Assembly: GCF_009363115.1 (NCBI RefSeq) | Contig: NZ_CP045298.1 | Span: 1,193,001-1,257,000 of the forward strand | Origin: Paenibacillus brasilensis | Lineage (GTDB): Bacteria > Bacillota > Bacilli > Paenibacillales > Paenibacillaceae | Direction: 5' to 3' | Length of the DNA stretch: 64,000 bases | Part shown: positions 25,075-34,038 of the stretch, piece by piece | Position numbering within the stretch: position 1 is the first letter of the stretch | Layout: every line of letters starts with the position of its first letter | Notes under the pieces: generated by a model | What the model saw: the letters and a program-made list of their open reading frames with translations, nothing else | What the model was told of the DNA's origin: nothing | The model's database searches: none | Program-made: the position numbers and the translations under genes

Positions 25075-27159
25075 TTATGGCTGTTTGACTGTATTAGGGT
25101 CGGTTGTTGTGGCATCCTTTTTCTTCGGAACACCGTCCAGACCATAAACTTCGTCGTAAGCATCAAATATTTTACGTGCCACAGGTCCGGCACTCCAGGC
25201 CCCGAAGCCTCCTTCAGGAATGACAACCGCTACGGCCAGCTTCGGATGCTGGCGTGGTGCAAAGGCGATAAATACCCCGTTATCCTTCAGCTTGCCGCCT
25301 ACGCTTTGCTGCGATGTACCTGTTTTGCGGGCAAAGTCATAAGGGAAACCATTAAATGCACTGACGTCGGTCGACATCCCGCGTATAACCTCATTCCAAT
25401 AGGCATCCGGGAAATCCACTTCATTCAGCACTTTAGGCTTAATAGTTTGAACCACATTGCCGTTGGCATCTTTAATTTGGCTGACCAGATGCGGCTCCAT
25501 CCGTTTGCCCTTGTTTGCAATCATCGCTGCATATTGCGCAAGTTGCATAGGTGTATATTTACCTTGTTGCCCAAAAGATGCATAAACCAATTTGGAAAGT
25601 GCTGATTCTGTTTTGCTCCTCGCGTACTCCCGATACCCCAGGAACTCACCGGGCAAGTCTACTCCAGTAGGAACGCCTAGTCCAAACTCCTTCATGTAAC
25701 GGTCCCATACGTTGACGCCCTGGTCTTCTGAGGTGTTATTAATATATTTGTTGTATAAGCGCTTGCCAACCATGTCGACCATAAATACATTGGAGGAATG
25801 GCGAATCGCGGAAGCTGGGTCTAACGAGCCGTATACATGACCAGATGAGTTTCGCACCCGCGAAGAGTTGTTACGTCCGAAATAAGCCGCACCTGTATCT
25901 TGGTAATACGTATTTGTTGTAAACAGTCCTTCTTCCAATCCAATAAGAACAGACAACGGTTTAATAGTTGATCCAAGAAGTACAGTAGAATCAGGATGCT
26001 GTCCAGATTGACCAGATCCAACGTTCTTAATTGTACCGTTTTGATAAACATGTTCAATCTCTTTATATTTTTCTGTCGAAATATTACCTGTTTGCCAATA
26101 ATTAGCATCGTAATCCGGCATACTGGCCATCGCCACCACATTGCCTGTATCCACTTCCATAGCAACCGCAAAGCCAGTTTTGGCATAAGGGTGTGTACTA
26201 CCAGATACAGCATGGGTATGCAACCATCTCAATTGATCCATAATAGCATTTTCCGTCTTAACCTGAATCTCTTTGTTAATCGTTGAATAGATATTATCTC
26301 CTTTTTCCGGAGGAGTAACGGAATCTACACCTTCCGCCATATTGCGCGGATCTATCGGGACGGTTTTATAGCCATTTTTTCCTCGTAGCTGTTCTTGGTA
26401 TTGCAACTCCAGTCCATCAAAGCCGACAGATTCATTATCCATATATATGAGGCCAGGATCACTATCAGCGGAGAGAGACTTCTGAATTTCTTTATATTTA
26501 GTTAACGTTTCACGCGCACTTTTGTAGCTTTTAATATAACCGACCGTTTGAACAGCTACTGTATCAGGATCATAATGGCGTACGGTTTCCTCGACCACAT
26601 CTATTCCGGGAAACTCGCTCTTATGCTGCATAAAATAGGCGACTTCTTCTTTACTGAGATTCGTTTTAATCAGACGGGGCGTAAAGCCGCTAAACCGTTG
26701 ATAGTTCCGGTCCATCTCATCCATAATTTGTGCAGCCGTCATTTTCGGTTCGTCTTTATTCCCATATTCAGCAAAGCGATTCGCCAGCCTTTGCGCCATA
26801 TTCTCCAGCTCAGGCAACAGCTTTTTATCAGGATCACGCTTTTCTTCCACGCTGTCACTATAATTCTTGGAGAGTGTGATATACAGCGATTGTACAGGTG
26901 TAGAATACGCCAGCCTGTTCTGCCCGGTTGCATCGTAAATAGTTCCGCGAATCGGCGTAAGCGGCACATTTTTAGTAACATTACTGGCCTCCTGCTGCTT
27001 AAGCTGAGGTCCCTCTACAAATTGAAGTATCGCCAGTCTTACAATGATCACTGTAAATATAATGAACGAGCTGAAAAAAAACAGATTGATCCTGAAGCTG
27101 AATCTTTTTCGATCGGACGACTCGTTGTCTTTTCCCTGCTCGTTGTCCATCTTTCTCAT
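25075..27159 (-). CDS. Class B penicillin-binding protein (PBP2-type transpeptidase), copy 2
   Basis: A 694-residue paralogue of the 22822-24900 product with the same order: N-terminal helix (INLFFFSSFIIFTVIIVRL), dimerisation domain with LTPIRGTIYDATG, and transpeptidase with GSTIKPLSVL, HSSNVF and RKTGTSQ. It lies 20 bp after the CvpA/transglutaminase gene and is probably cotranscribed with it. The start could be 27159 or the ATG at 27150. Differences are concentrated in the juxtamembrane and C-terminal tails, so the two copies may serve different stages such as growth and sporulation. Confidence 0.92.
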   Translation of the reverse strand: MRKMDNEQGKDNESSDRKRFSFRINLFFFSSFIIFTVIIVRLAILQFVEGPQLKQQEASNVTKNVPLTPIRGTIYDATGQNRLAYSTPVQSLYITLSKNYSDSVEEKRDPDKKLLPELENMAQRLANRFAEYGNKDEPKMTAAQIMDEMDRNYQRFSGFTPRLIKTNLSKEEVAYFMQHKSEFPGIDVVEETVRHYDPDTVAVQTVGYIKSYKSARETLTKYKEIQKSLSADSDPGLIYMDNESVGFDGLELQYQEQLRGKNGYKTVPIDPRNMAEGVDSVTPPEKGDNIYSTINKEIQVKTENAIMDQLRWLHTHAVSGSTHPYAKTGFAVAMEVDTGNVVAMASMPDYDANYWQTGNISTEKYKEIEHVYQNGTIKNVGSGQSGQHPDSTVLLGSTIKPLSVLIGLEEGLFTTNTYYQDTGAAYFGRNNSSRVRNSSGHVYGSLDPASAIRHSSNVFMVDMVGKRLYNKYINNTSEDQGVNVWDRYMKEFGLGVPTGVDLPGEFLGYREYARSKTESALSKLVYASFGQQGKYTPMQLAQYAAMIANKGKRMEPHLVSQIKDANGNVVQTIKPKVLNEVDFPDAYWNEVIRGMSTDVSAFNGFPYDFARKTGTSQQSVGGKLKDNGVFIAFAPRQHPKLAVAVVIPEGGFGAWSAGPVARKIFDAYDEVYGLDGVPKKKDATTTDPNTVKQP

Positions 27160-27178
27160 GTGCCCTTCTCCACTCCTT

Positions 27179-28330
27179 TTAAATCACTTTATCCTTGACA
27201 TGGGTCTGGGCAAAACCAGGCGGATTAAACCAATCTCCGCTTTGCGCCCAGGTCGGGTCTAGCGGTACCCACTGATGCGAGCCGCTTAAATATACTTCAT
27301 TCCAGGCATGTGGTCCATAGCCCCCCTGTCCGTTGTATCCCAGTCCGGTCACCACCTTGACCTGAAGTCCCTGAGAACGGGCCATCACCGCATACAGGCG
27401 GGCATAGTCAATGCAGACACCCTTGCGTGTATCAAATGTATCTCTGGGGGTCTGCTCATGCCAGTCGCCACGCTGCTCATAAGCTTCTACCTTACCGTAA
27501 TCATAGCTGATACGGGTGCCTACCCACTCATACAGCGCTCTGGCTTTTTGCTCATCACCACTAGTCCCCTGTGTAATCTTGGCCGCAGCCTGACCGATAT
27601 CGTTCGGAATTTCCCGGTCGATCATTTCGTATTTACGCTGCATGATGCTGTTTAATTCCTTGGTAACGGCCTGTGTAAATACGGGCAGCTTATCCTTAAT
27701 CAGGGTACCGGATAACGGCTCAATGACTGATTGCGCCCCTTGTTTATAAATCGGTGAAGCCTGAACATAGCTACTAAACGCGCTGTCCGGGTATAAGCTT
27801 ACACCTATGAACAACAAGGCTATCACCATGATGGCGCGTGCTCCGCCGATCACCGTACCAATCCCGGCCCCAGCCATCCTGCTGAAAAAACCTGATTTTT
27901 TTTGCTGCTCACGAACAGGAGAATCCGACCTGCCACCTGCTACCAGCACATAAATCGCACGTAGTACAAATTGAGCGATCGCATAGCTGAGCATAAATAA
28001 TACGGCAAACCGCAGTAGCGGAAAGCCCTCTAGTCCTGCCAGAAGCGTATAATAAAATTGCTCGATCCCGCTTAGCCCTCGTTGCGGCAAGTGCTCCATA
28101 TAAGCTGCCAGCCATTGCTGCACCTTCGGTGAAAGCCACATGGCTAACCCGAGAGAGCACAAAATGCCCGCCACGGTGAGTATGCCATCCACAATGAGAC
28201 TAAACAGCGCACCTACAGATCTGGAAGCTCCTCGCCTCCACCCCTGTATCAACGACAACAGTACGATGGCGATCAAAAACACCGTCACGCCATTCCAATG
28301 AAGAATAGACTCCAGCCAGGATGGATTCAT
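27179..28330 (-). CDS. CvpA-like membrane domain fused to a transglutaminase-like protease domain
   Basis: A 383-residue protein. About five hydrophobic segments in the first 180 residues resemble the CvpA/colicin V production fold. They are followed by an extracellular transglutaminase-like domain with the triad in RKGVCIDYARL (Cys), YGPHAWNEV (His) and VPLDPTWA (Asp). Such domains are usually cysteine proteases or amidases. ATG at 28330 follows AAAGGAGG. The following PBP gene suggests a role at the cell wall, but no function is established. Confidence 0.8.
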   Translation of the reverse strand: MNPSWLESILHWNGVTVFLIAIVLLSLIQGWRRGASRSVGALFSLIVDGILTVAGILCSLGLAMWLSPKVQQWLAAYMEHLPQRGLSGIEQFYYTLLAGLEGFPLLRFAVLFMLSYAIAQFVLRAIYVLVAGGRSDSPVREQQKKSGFFSRMAGAGIGTVIGGARAIMVIALLFIGVSLYPDSAFSSYVQASPIYKQGAQSVIEPLSGTLIKDKLPVFTQAVTKELNSIMQRKYEMIDREIPNDIGQAAAKITQGTSGDEQKARALYEWVGTRISYDYGKVEAYEQRGDWHEQTPRDTFDTRKGVCIDYARLYAVMARSQGLQVKVVTGLGYNGQGGYGPHAWNEVYLSGSHQWVPLDPTWAQSGDWFNPPGFAQTHVKDKVI

Positions 28331-28345
28331 CGTGTTCCTCCTTTC

Positions 28346-28828
28346 TTACGGCGACTGCGGCGACTGTGTAATAGCCGAGCCTTTCGCACTTTCGATATAT
28401 TTCTTGACCGTATCACTCATACTCCACTCGCCCAGCGACATTCCCTGAAACCATACCTTGACCTTGTCACCTTCAAACGGTCCTTTTACTTCCAGATTGG
28501 AGCTGGTTACTGAAAATGTACCATCCCCGTTGGAGGTGTATTTGGCATGTTGGGCCTCTTTTATCATCATGTTCAAAGCTTCGCTCTGAACCTTGTTAAT
28601 CGCATCATCCTTTGCCTGAGTAACTACCTTGCCGACCTGTTCAAAGGAAATACCGCTGTAGATTAGCAAGCCTGCAATCACCACAATGACGATCAGCCAT
28701 TTTACAAGAACTCTTACAACCTTCAATATAACAAGCAATAGGACAAGCCCAACCAATATATACAGCCAGTTATCCTGAACGATCTGCCAATTATGTTCCA
28801 AAAACTCTGTCCAGACGTTTTTATCCAT
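28346..28828 (-). CDS. Membrane-anchored protein of unknown function
   Basis: A 160-residue protein with two adjacent transmembrane helices (about residues 20-60, WLYILVGLVLLLVILKVVRV and the next) and a soluble C-terminal part rich in lysine and serine. The start at 28828 follows GGGAG at 10 nt. It ends 16 bp before the CvpA/transglutaminase gene, so it is probably first in a three-gene unit with that gene and the second PBP. No family is recognised. Confidence 0.75.
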   Translation of the reverse strand: MDKNVWTEFLEHNWQIVQDNWLYILVGLVLLLVILKVVRVLVKWLIVIVVIAGLLIYSGISFEQVGKVVTQAKDDAINKVQSEALNMMIKEAQHAKYTSNGDGTFSVTSSNLEVKGPFEGDKVKVWFQGMSLGEWSMSDTVKKYIESAKGSAITQSPQSP

Positions 28829-29058
28829 TTTCGCTACACTCCCGTTTTCAACTGCATGATTCAAAATGCAAAATTGTCTCTGTAATTATACATGATTCCA
28901 TGATGTCCTGTCAGCTTAGCTCTTTTCCACTGCAGGAGCAGGTCCATTCAAATCTTGTCCTTGCAAAATGGTCTATGTTCGTCCACTTCCGCGTACAACT
29001 TAGGAAGGACGATACGCAGCAGCATGAAAGTTTACGTTAGGGAAAGGGGGTCATCCGC

Positions 29059-30231
29059 TTGAAAACAGCCCTCTGGCTGTATCTCTTTTTGTTCATTGCC
29101 TTTTTTGATCTGCATGCACAATATCCTATTCTGACACCATTCGCTATTTCCCTGGGTGCGGCACCTACCTTTATCGGCTGGATGATGGGGATTTACTCCC
29201 TGACTCACCTGCCTGGTAATTTGATGGCCGGTCCCATGGTCGACAAGCACGGCAGCCGTCGATATATTATGTTCAGTCTGACAGCCGCAGGCATCATCCT
29301 TATCATTCAATCGTACATCCACACCCCGTGGGAATTACTTTTTCTGCGTGCGATTAGCGGTTTTGTGCTGGCCTTTTTGTCCCCGGCCTGTCTGGCTATG
29401 TTAGCACAGCTATCCGATCATCCAGTTACACAGGGCAAATATATGTCGGGACACGGCGTCATCCACACGCTGGCCTCTGTCCTGTCTCCAGCGGCGGGAG
29501 CGTTCATCGTAGCCAGCTTCGGCTTTAGCGAGACATTCAGCTCGCTGGGCATCATTCTCGTAATCACGGGACTGATGGCGTATTTCTCTCTGCCTAAAGC
29601 AACCCCTGCTCCACAGGCCCAATTATCTGATGGACAAACGATATCTGCTCCATCGTCCGGGTCACAACCGCTTGTACCATTCAATTGGCGTTATCTGTTC
29701 CTACCTTTTGTTTTGGCGTGTGCACAAGGCATTTTATTTTATGAGATTCCATTGCGGAATAACGGTTCTGCGTCCATGATGTCCACCGGACTGCTCTTTT
29801 CTATTATCAGCTTGGGAGCGCTCTGTACGCTCAGCTTGCTTTTTTTAAACAAATATTCACCAATGATTCGGCTGATTTGCGGCATTATTCTGATGTCCCT
29901 AAGCTTCTACGCACTCGCCATCGTACCCGAAGCAACAATCGGCATTATACTTTTTATTTTGGGGACCGCCAAAGGTGTGATTTTCCCTGCACTGGCCTCC
30001 CTCTTTATACGGCTTGGAGGTACACGTCTGGGGAAAACCTTTGCACTGCAATCTATTGCGACATCCATTGGTTCCTTTGCCGGGCCTGTCCTGGCAGGTC
30101 AGCTGCCGGAGCATCTTTCTCCGTTTTTTGTCGCATTCTTAATTCTAATGCTCGGTTTGCTACTTATTCCTGTTAAGCGCTTATTTTCGACACCGCCATT
30201 ATCTGCCCCAGGGCCTTATCAGTCCAGCTAA
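29059..30231 (+). CDS. MFS transporter
   Basis: A 390-residue major facilitator with about twelve transmembrane helices. Motif A appears as GPMVDKHGSRRYI after helix 2, and motif C-like glycine/proline residues occur in helix 5 (SVLSPAAGAFIV). A polar linker splits the two halves at about residues 180-210. It starts with TTG at 29059, 8 nt after AAAGGGGG. The substrate is unknown; multidrug or sugar efflux is possible. The region 28865-29058 upstream holds nothing else I can name. Confidence 0.88.
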   Translation: MKTALWLYLFLFIAFFDLHAQYPILTPFAISLGAAPTFIGWMMGIYSLTHLPGNLMAGPMVDKHGSRRYIMFSLTAAGIILIIQSYIHTPWELLFLRAISGFVLAFLSPACLAMLAQLSDHPVTQGKYMSGHGVIHTLASVLSPAAGAFIVASFGFSETFSSLGIILVITGLMAYFSLPKATPAPQAQLSDGQTISAPSSGSQPLVPFNWRYLFLPFVLACAQGILFYEIPLRNNGSASMMSTGLLFSIISLGALCTLSLLFLNKYSPMIRLICGIILMSLSFYALAIVPEATIGIILFILGTAKGVIFPALASLFIRLGGTRLGKTFALQSIATSIGSFAGPVLAGQLPEHLSPFFVAFLILMLGLLLIPVKRLFSTPPLSAPGPYQSS

Positions 30232-30357
30232 TCTCCAAAATATAGCTATCTTTACAGCCCAAAATGCTGCTCCAGAGGGCAAGCGCACAGTACCTGATAT
30301 CCCTACACACATAGACTAATTTGACTAACCATTAATTAAAAAAGGGAGGTGCAGCCC

Positions 30358-30459
30358 GTGAGCCACTGTCATCCTTGCCCTATTTTTGGAACTTCAACCG
30401 GCACCATTCTTGTTCTCTATGTTCTTCTTGTGATCATTCTCCGTACTTGCTGGATTTAA
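30358..30459 (+). CDS. YjcZ-like small sporulation membrane peptide
   Basis: A 33-residue peptide starting with GTG 7 nt after AGGGAGGTG. It has a cysteine/histidine N-terminus (SHCHPCPIFGTSTG) and one transmembrane segment (TILVLYVLLVIILRTCW). The pattern of a short glycine/threonine head plus ILVLYVLLVII is that of the YjcZ family of small proteins common in sporulating Bacilli. The assignment rests on that pattern and the strong ribosome-binding site. Confidence 0.6.
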   Translation: MSHCHPCPIFGTSTGTILVLYVLLVIILRTCWI

Positions 30460-30623
30460 TACCTGAATTGCCCAACATGCCGTCCTCGTACTCATGCCTG
30501 CCACTTCTGGCAGGCTGTTTTATTGTTTTTTGCATGAGAACCTCGTTTAGAGCTACACTATACACATATTTATTCATTTCCCGGGGAATTTCGAGCACAT
30601 GCATCAAGCAGGGGGTGGGCAAG

Positions 30624-30965
30624 ATGGCAATTACCATCATTGTCGAAGGAAAAAATGACCGCAGTAAACTTCGCCGATTACTTGACCCGGAGGTCCACAT
30701 TTTGTGCACCTTCGGCACGTTAAACTCTACAAAACTGGAATCCCTCCGCAAGCGGGCAAAGCATGAGGAAATATACTTATTTATGGACAACGATAACTCT
30801 GGGAAGAAAATACGAGGGGTGCTTGCAGACACGTTCCCGGATGCACATCATATGTATACCCGCAAAGGGTATGCCGGCGTGGAAGGCACTCCGGATGAAT
30901 ACTTGATCGCTCAATTGGAGAAAGCAGGGCTGGAGGAATATATTATATATCCGCCCGTTCTTTAG
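30624..30965 (+). CDS. TOPRIM-domain protein (YusF-like)
   Basis: A 113-residue single TOPRIM domain: IIVEGKNDRSKL contains the catalytic glutamate, and FMDNDNSGKK the D-x-D pair. TOPRIM folds occur in primases, topoisomerases and nucleases, and lone domains like this one (B. subtilis YusF) have no known role. ATG at 30624 follows GGGGGTGGG; the longer upstream frame is not coding. The interval 30460-30623 has nothing recognisable. Confidence 0.85.
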   Translation: MAITIIVEGKNDRSKLRRLLDPEVHILCTFGTLNSTKLESLRKRAKHEEIYLFMDNDNSGKKIRGVLADTFPDAHHMYTRKGYAGVEGTPDEYLIAQLEKAGLEEYIIYPPVL

Positions 30966-30970
30966 TCTAA

Positions 30971-31021
30971 AAAAACAAAAAAAGCTGTCCGCAGGCTACT
31001 TTCATGCCTGATAGACAGCTA
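30971..31021 (-). terminator. Terminator of ctaB
   Basis: AGCTGTC and GACAGCT with inner GCAGGC/GCCTG stems; the minus-strand tail is a run of T broken by one G. Confidence 0.8.
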
Positions 31022-31046
31022 TAGGATACATCTAACAAATGGTACT

Positions 31047-31108
31047 AACGATCATGTTAGAACTTATGAACCGTATCAACGATCATGTTAGAACTTATGA
31101 ACCGTATC
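31047..31108. repeat. 31-bp tandem duplication at the 3' end of ctaB
   Basis: The same 31-bp unit occurs at 31047-31077 and 31078-31108. The second copy contains the last nine codons and stop of ctaB; the first copy is a spare duplicate of them lying beyond the stop. Confidence 0.95.
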
Positions 31109-32032
31109 AACGATCATCAGCAGGAAGCTGAGTGTTAGATGATTGATGGAAAAGAAAAATACTTTTTTAGCCCAGGAATCCGTTTCTTCTTCCTTAATCG
31201 TAAAACCTTTAAAGGCATAAAATGCCCAAAGCACAGACAGTAACACGGACACAATCATGAAAATCATACCGGCATATCCATAAGCATACATCAGAATGGG
31301 TACCGGAATGAGCAGCACAATATAAGGAATCATTTGAATTTTTGTCCGATGAATGCCCTTCACGACCGGCAATAATGGAAATCCTGCCGCACGATATTCC
31401 TCAACTCTGCGGATCGCAAGTGCCCAAAAGTGAGGCGGTTGCCATAAAAACAACAGTGCGAATAAGAGCCAAGCGCCCATGTCAATACGACCGGAAGCAG
31501 CCACATAACCGATCACAGGAGGCATCGCCCCAGAAATACCGCCGATGGACGTACTCCATGTAGATGATCGTTTTAACCAAAGTGTATAAATACCAACGTA
31601 AACGAACATGCCAAGTATACCCAGTAGCCCTGCCTTGATGCCTGAGAAGGAGAACAGAACAGCCAACCCGGCAATACCCAAAATAATAGCGTAAGACAAC
31701 ACCGTTGTAGGAGTCAGGCGCCCTGTTGGCAGTGAGCGATTACGTGTACGTTCCATCTTCATGTCCAACTCACGATCAAAATAGTTGTTAAAGACACAAG
31801 AAGAGGCCATAATCAACACCGTACCTAAAAGTGTAAGAATTAACTTTATATAGTCAACGTCCCACTGTGAAGCCAACCAGAAACCACCAAAGGCTGCAAC
31901 CAGATTTGTACGAAGAATGCCTGGCTTGGTGACTGTAATAAAATCTTTCCATGTGCCCGCTTTACCGGGTGGTTTAGATTTTACAGAGTAAGTAGCTGCA
32001 TCCGAAGAAGTCTTATAACTAATATTATCCAT
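31088..32032 (-). CDS. ctaB: Protoheme IX farnesyltransferase (heme O synthase)
   Basis: The 314-residue UbiA-family prenyltransferase adds a farnesyl group to heme B to give heme O. Metal-diphosphate motifs are NNYFDRELDMKMERTRNR and, in the second loop, WQPPHFWALAIRRVEEYR. ATG at 32032 follows AAGGGGGAG; the longer frame start is not needed. Its product feeds CtaA (16709-17641). Its last nine codons and stop are duplicated downstream. Confidence 0.94.
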   Translation of the reverse strand: MDNISYKTSSDAATYSVKSKPPGKAGTWKDFITVTKPGILRTNLVAAFGGFWLASQWDVDYIKLILTLLGTVLIMASSCVFNNYFDRELDMKMERTRNRSLPTGRLTPTTVLSYAIILGIAGLAVLFSFSGIKAGLLGILGMFVYVGIYTLWLKRSSTWSTSIGGISGAMPPVIGYVAASGRIDMGAWLLFALLFLWQPPHFWALAIRRVEEYRAAGFPLLPVVKGIHRTKIQMIPYIVLLIPVPILMYAYGYAGMIFMIVSVLLSVLWAFYAFKGFTIKEEETDSWAKKVFFFSINHLTLSFLLMIVDTVHKF

Positions 32033-32232
32033 TGTGAGTAACTCCCCCTTAGAAATGTATGAATTCGGGAGTAAGTTGAACTCCGATATAAATTTTATCA
32101 TACACTCCCCCTAAAAAGTTTGACAGAAAACGCACAAAACGTTCACAAATGAATGGCAAATCGACCCTGCTGATCGTTTACAGTAAATTTGGGTAGTAAT
32201 AATCACAGGATAAATTCAAAGGAGCGACAGAT

Positions 32233-33216
32233 ATGGATACAGCCACACACTTTGTCATGGGAGTCGGATTGGCCGGGCTGGCATACACTGATCCTGCCGT
32301 CGCCGGAGATCCAAAGCTGGCGGCAGTTGTTCTGCTCGCTACGGTCGTAGGTTCACAAGCTCCGGATTTTGACACCTTGCTACGATTAAAGAACAATGCA
32401 GCCTATATTCGGAATCACCGTGGACTGTCGCATTCCATTCCCTTCTGGTTGATATGGATTTTGTCCATAACGGGACTGATTTGCCTTATTTTCAGGGATG
32501 TGCCCCCTGGTCATGTGGCCCTATGGGTAACGATTGCCGTTTGCCTGCATGTATTCACCGATTTATTTAATACGTATGGGACACAGGCATTTCGGCCGTT
32601 TACGAACAAGTGGATATCCTGGAATATCATCCACATCTTTGATCCCTTTATTTTTGGCACCCACGTTGCTGCGATTATGCTATGGATCACCGGGTTGATT
32701 TCACCCGTTCCCTTGTTTATTACGCTGTACGTCATGATCGGCGTGTATTACATTTGGCGGACCTGGAGTCATTTTCGGATCAAAAATGCAGTACGTGATA
32801 TGGACAATGAGCGCCAGCAAGGAGACACCTATTATATCATTCCCACCGTTTCTTGGAAGCGGTGGCATGTGGTAAAAGCACATCAGGATGGAAGCTATGA
32901 CATTGGCGGACTAAACGGTAAGCATTTGTTTTGGACGAAGCATGCGGTTCCATCCACACATCCGGCTGCAGAAGCATCCAAATCCTATCGTGATGTGCAG
33001 GCGTTTCGTTATTTTTCTTCCTTTGCCGTTGCCGAGGTAGAAGAATTGGAATGGGGCTACATTGTGCGATGGGCAGACGTAAGATATCGCCACCGTAAGC
33101 AATATCCATTTGTCGCCGTCGTCGCGATGGATAAACAGTTCGGGCTGATCAACAGTTACATCGGCTGGCTCAGTCATGAAAAGATGCAAAAACGTCTCTC
33201 TCTGCATACAAATTAA
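32233..33216 (+). CDS. Metal-dependent hydrolase, YfhP/YdjM-like membrane family
   Basis: A 327-residue membrane protein. MDTATHFVMG, APDFDTLLR, HRGLSHS and HVFTDLFNTYG carry the conserved His/Asp metal-binding residues of the DUF457/YdjM family. About four transmembrane helices are followed by a soluble C-terminal half. YfhP of B. subtilis is the nearest known relative. The catalytic role is predicted only. Confidence 0.87.
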   Translation: MDTATHFVMGVGLAGLAYTDPAVAGDPKLAAVVLLATVVGSQAPDFDTLLRLKNNAAYIRNHRGLSHSIPFWLIWILSITGLICLIFRDVPPGHVALWVTIAVCLHVFTDLFNTYGTQAFRPFTNKWISWNIIHIFDPFIFGTHVAAIMLWITGLISPVPLFITLYVMIGVYYIWRTWSHFRIKNAVRDMDNERQQGDTYYIIPTVSWKRWHVVKAHQDGSYDIGGLNGKHLFWTKHAVPSTHPAAEASKSYRDVQAFRYFSSFAVAEVEELEWGYIVRWADVRYRHRKQYPFVAVVAMDKQFGLINSYIGWLSHEKMQKRLSLHTN

Positions 33217-33248
33217 TAATGCTGGCAAACAGCAAGCCTTATAAAAGA

Positions 33249-33291
33249 CAAACAGCAAGTCTCCTGTGATCTCGGAGCTTGCTGTTTTTTT
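33249..33291 (+). terminator. Terminator of the YfhP-like gene
   Basis: AAACAGCAAG and CTTGCTGTTT form a stem with an inner CTC/GAG, followed by TTTTTT. Confidence 0.85.
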
Positions 33292-33383
33292 CGAAAAAAT
33301 CACACCTTCATAAAGACCTAGATGAAAGCGCCCTCTTGACGAAGCGGACTTGCGTGATTCACAATGGTTATAAGTCATGCGCA

Positions 33384-33418
33384 CAAAAAATCCGGAGCAT
33401 GATCGCTCCGGATTTTCT
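33384..33418 (-). terminator. Terminator of the spore protein gene
   Basis: AAAATCCGGAGC pairs with GCTCCGGATTTT; the minus strand continues with T residues. Confidence 0.85.
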
Positions 33419-33468
33419 TCATCACAGTTGCTCATAATACAGCTTCCAAGATGGAGTGCTTATGTGTA

Positions 33469-33690
33469 TTACTGCAAGCGGCTGCTGCCAGACAAGGATT
33501 GTTCAGCTTGTTGGACCAGCTTTTTCGTGATGTAGCCCCCAAGTGATCCCGTTTCGCGGGAAACGACATTACCAAAGTAACCGTCCTGAGGGATGGTGAT
33601 GCCCAGTTCTTGAGCGGCCTCATATTTTAATTGTTGTAAAGCGGCGTTGGCCTGCGGTACTTGCAGGTTGTTTGAACGACGTCTGCTCAT
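33469..33690 (-). CDS. Alpha/beta-type small acid-soluble spore protein (copy 1)
   Basis: A 73-residue SASP that coats spore DNA and protects it from UV and heat. The family signature LKYEAAQELGI contains the germination protease cleavage site, and SRETGSLGGYITKKLV is the second DNA-binding region. ATG at 33690 follows AAAGGAG. The second copy lies at 36543. Expression is expected only in the forespore (sigma G); I did not define the promoter. Confidence 0.95.
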   Translation of the reverse strand: MSRRRSNNLQVPQANAALQQLKYEAAQELGITIPQDGYFGNVVSRETGSLGGYITKKLVQQAEQSLSGSSRLQ

Positions 33691-33809
33691 ATTTGAATCT
33701 CCTTTCAGTTCTTTGTGAGTGAGGTTCATTGCAAGCTTGCAAGATTATTATGGCTCGCTTACACCTACTTATTCCTGAAATTCATCATTCAAAGCTGGAG
33801 GTTTTTACC

Positions 33810-33977
33810 ATGAGCAAAGGTTTATCCCTGTGGTTCGCCGTTTCATCCATTGCCCTGCTGACAGCAGCCGCTATATCAATCAGTTATTCCGCATGGCTTG
33901 CCATTTTACTTGGATTTCTTTCTGTAGGCAACATCGGCTGGGGTTTCGTGATCAAGGCCCGCCTTCGCCGCTCTTAG
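33810..33977 (+). CDS. Small membrane protein, DUF5325/YlaF-like
   Basis: A 55-residue protein with two hydrophobic helices (LWFAVSSIALLTAAAISISY and AWLAILLGFLSVGNIGWGFV) and a basic tail. ATG at 33810 follows TGGAGG. It resembles the small YlaF/DUF5325 family of Bacilli. The function is unknown. It converges with trpS. Confidence 0.65.
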   Translation: MSKGLSLWFAVSSIALLTAAAISISYSAWLAILLGFLSVGNIGWGFVIKARLRRS

Positions 33978-34038
33978 CCCGCTCTATCACATCACCTGAT
34001 TGTCCGTTGGCTGCCTGATGCGTTGACTATGTGTGCTT

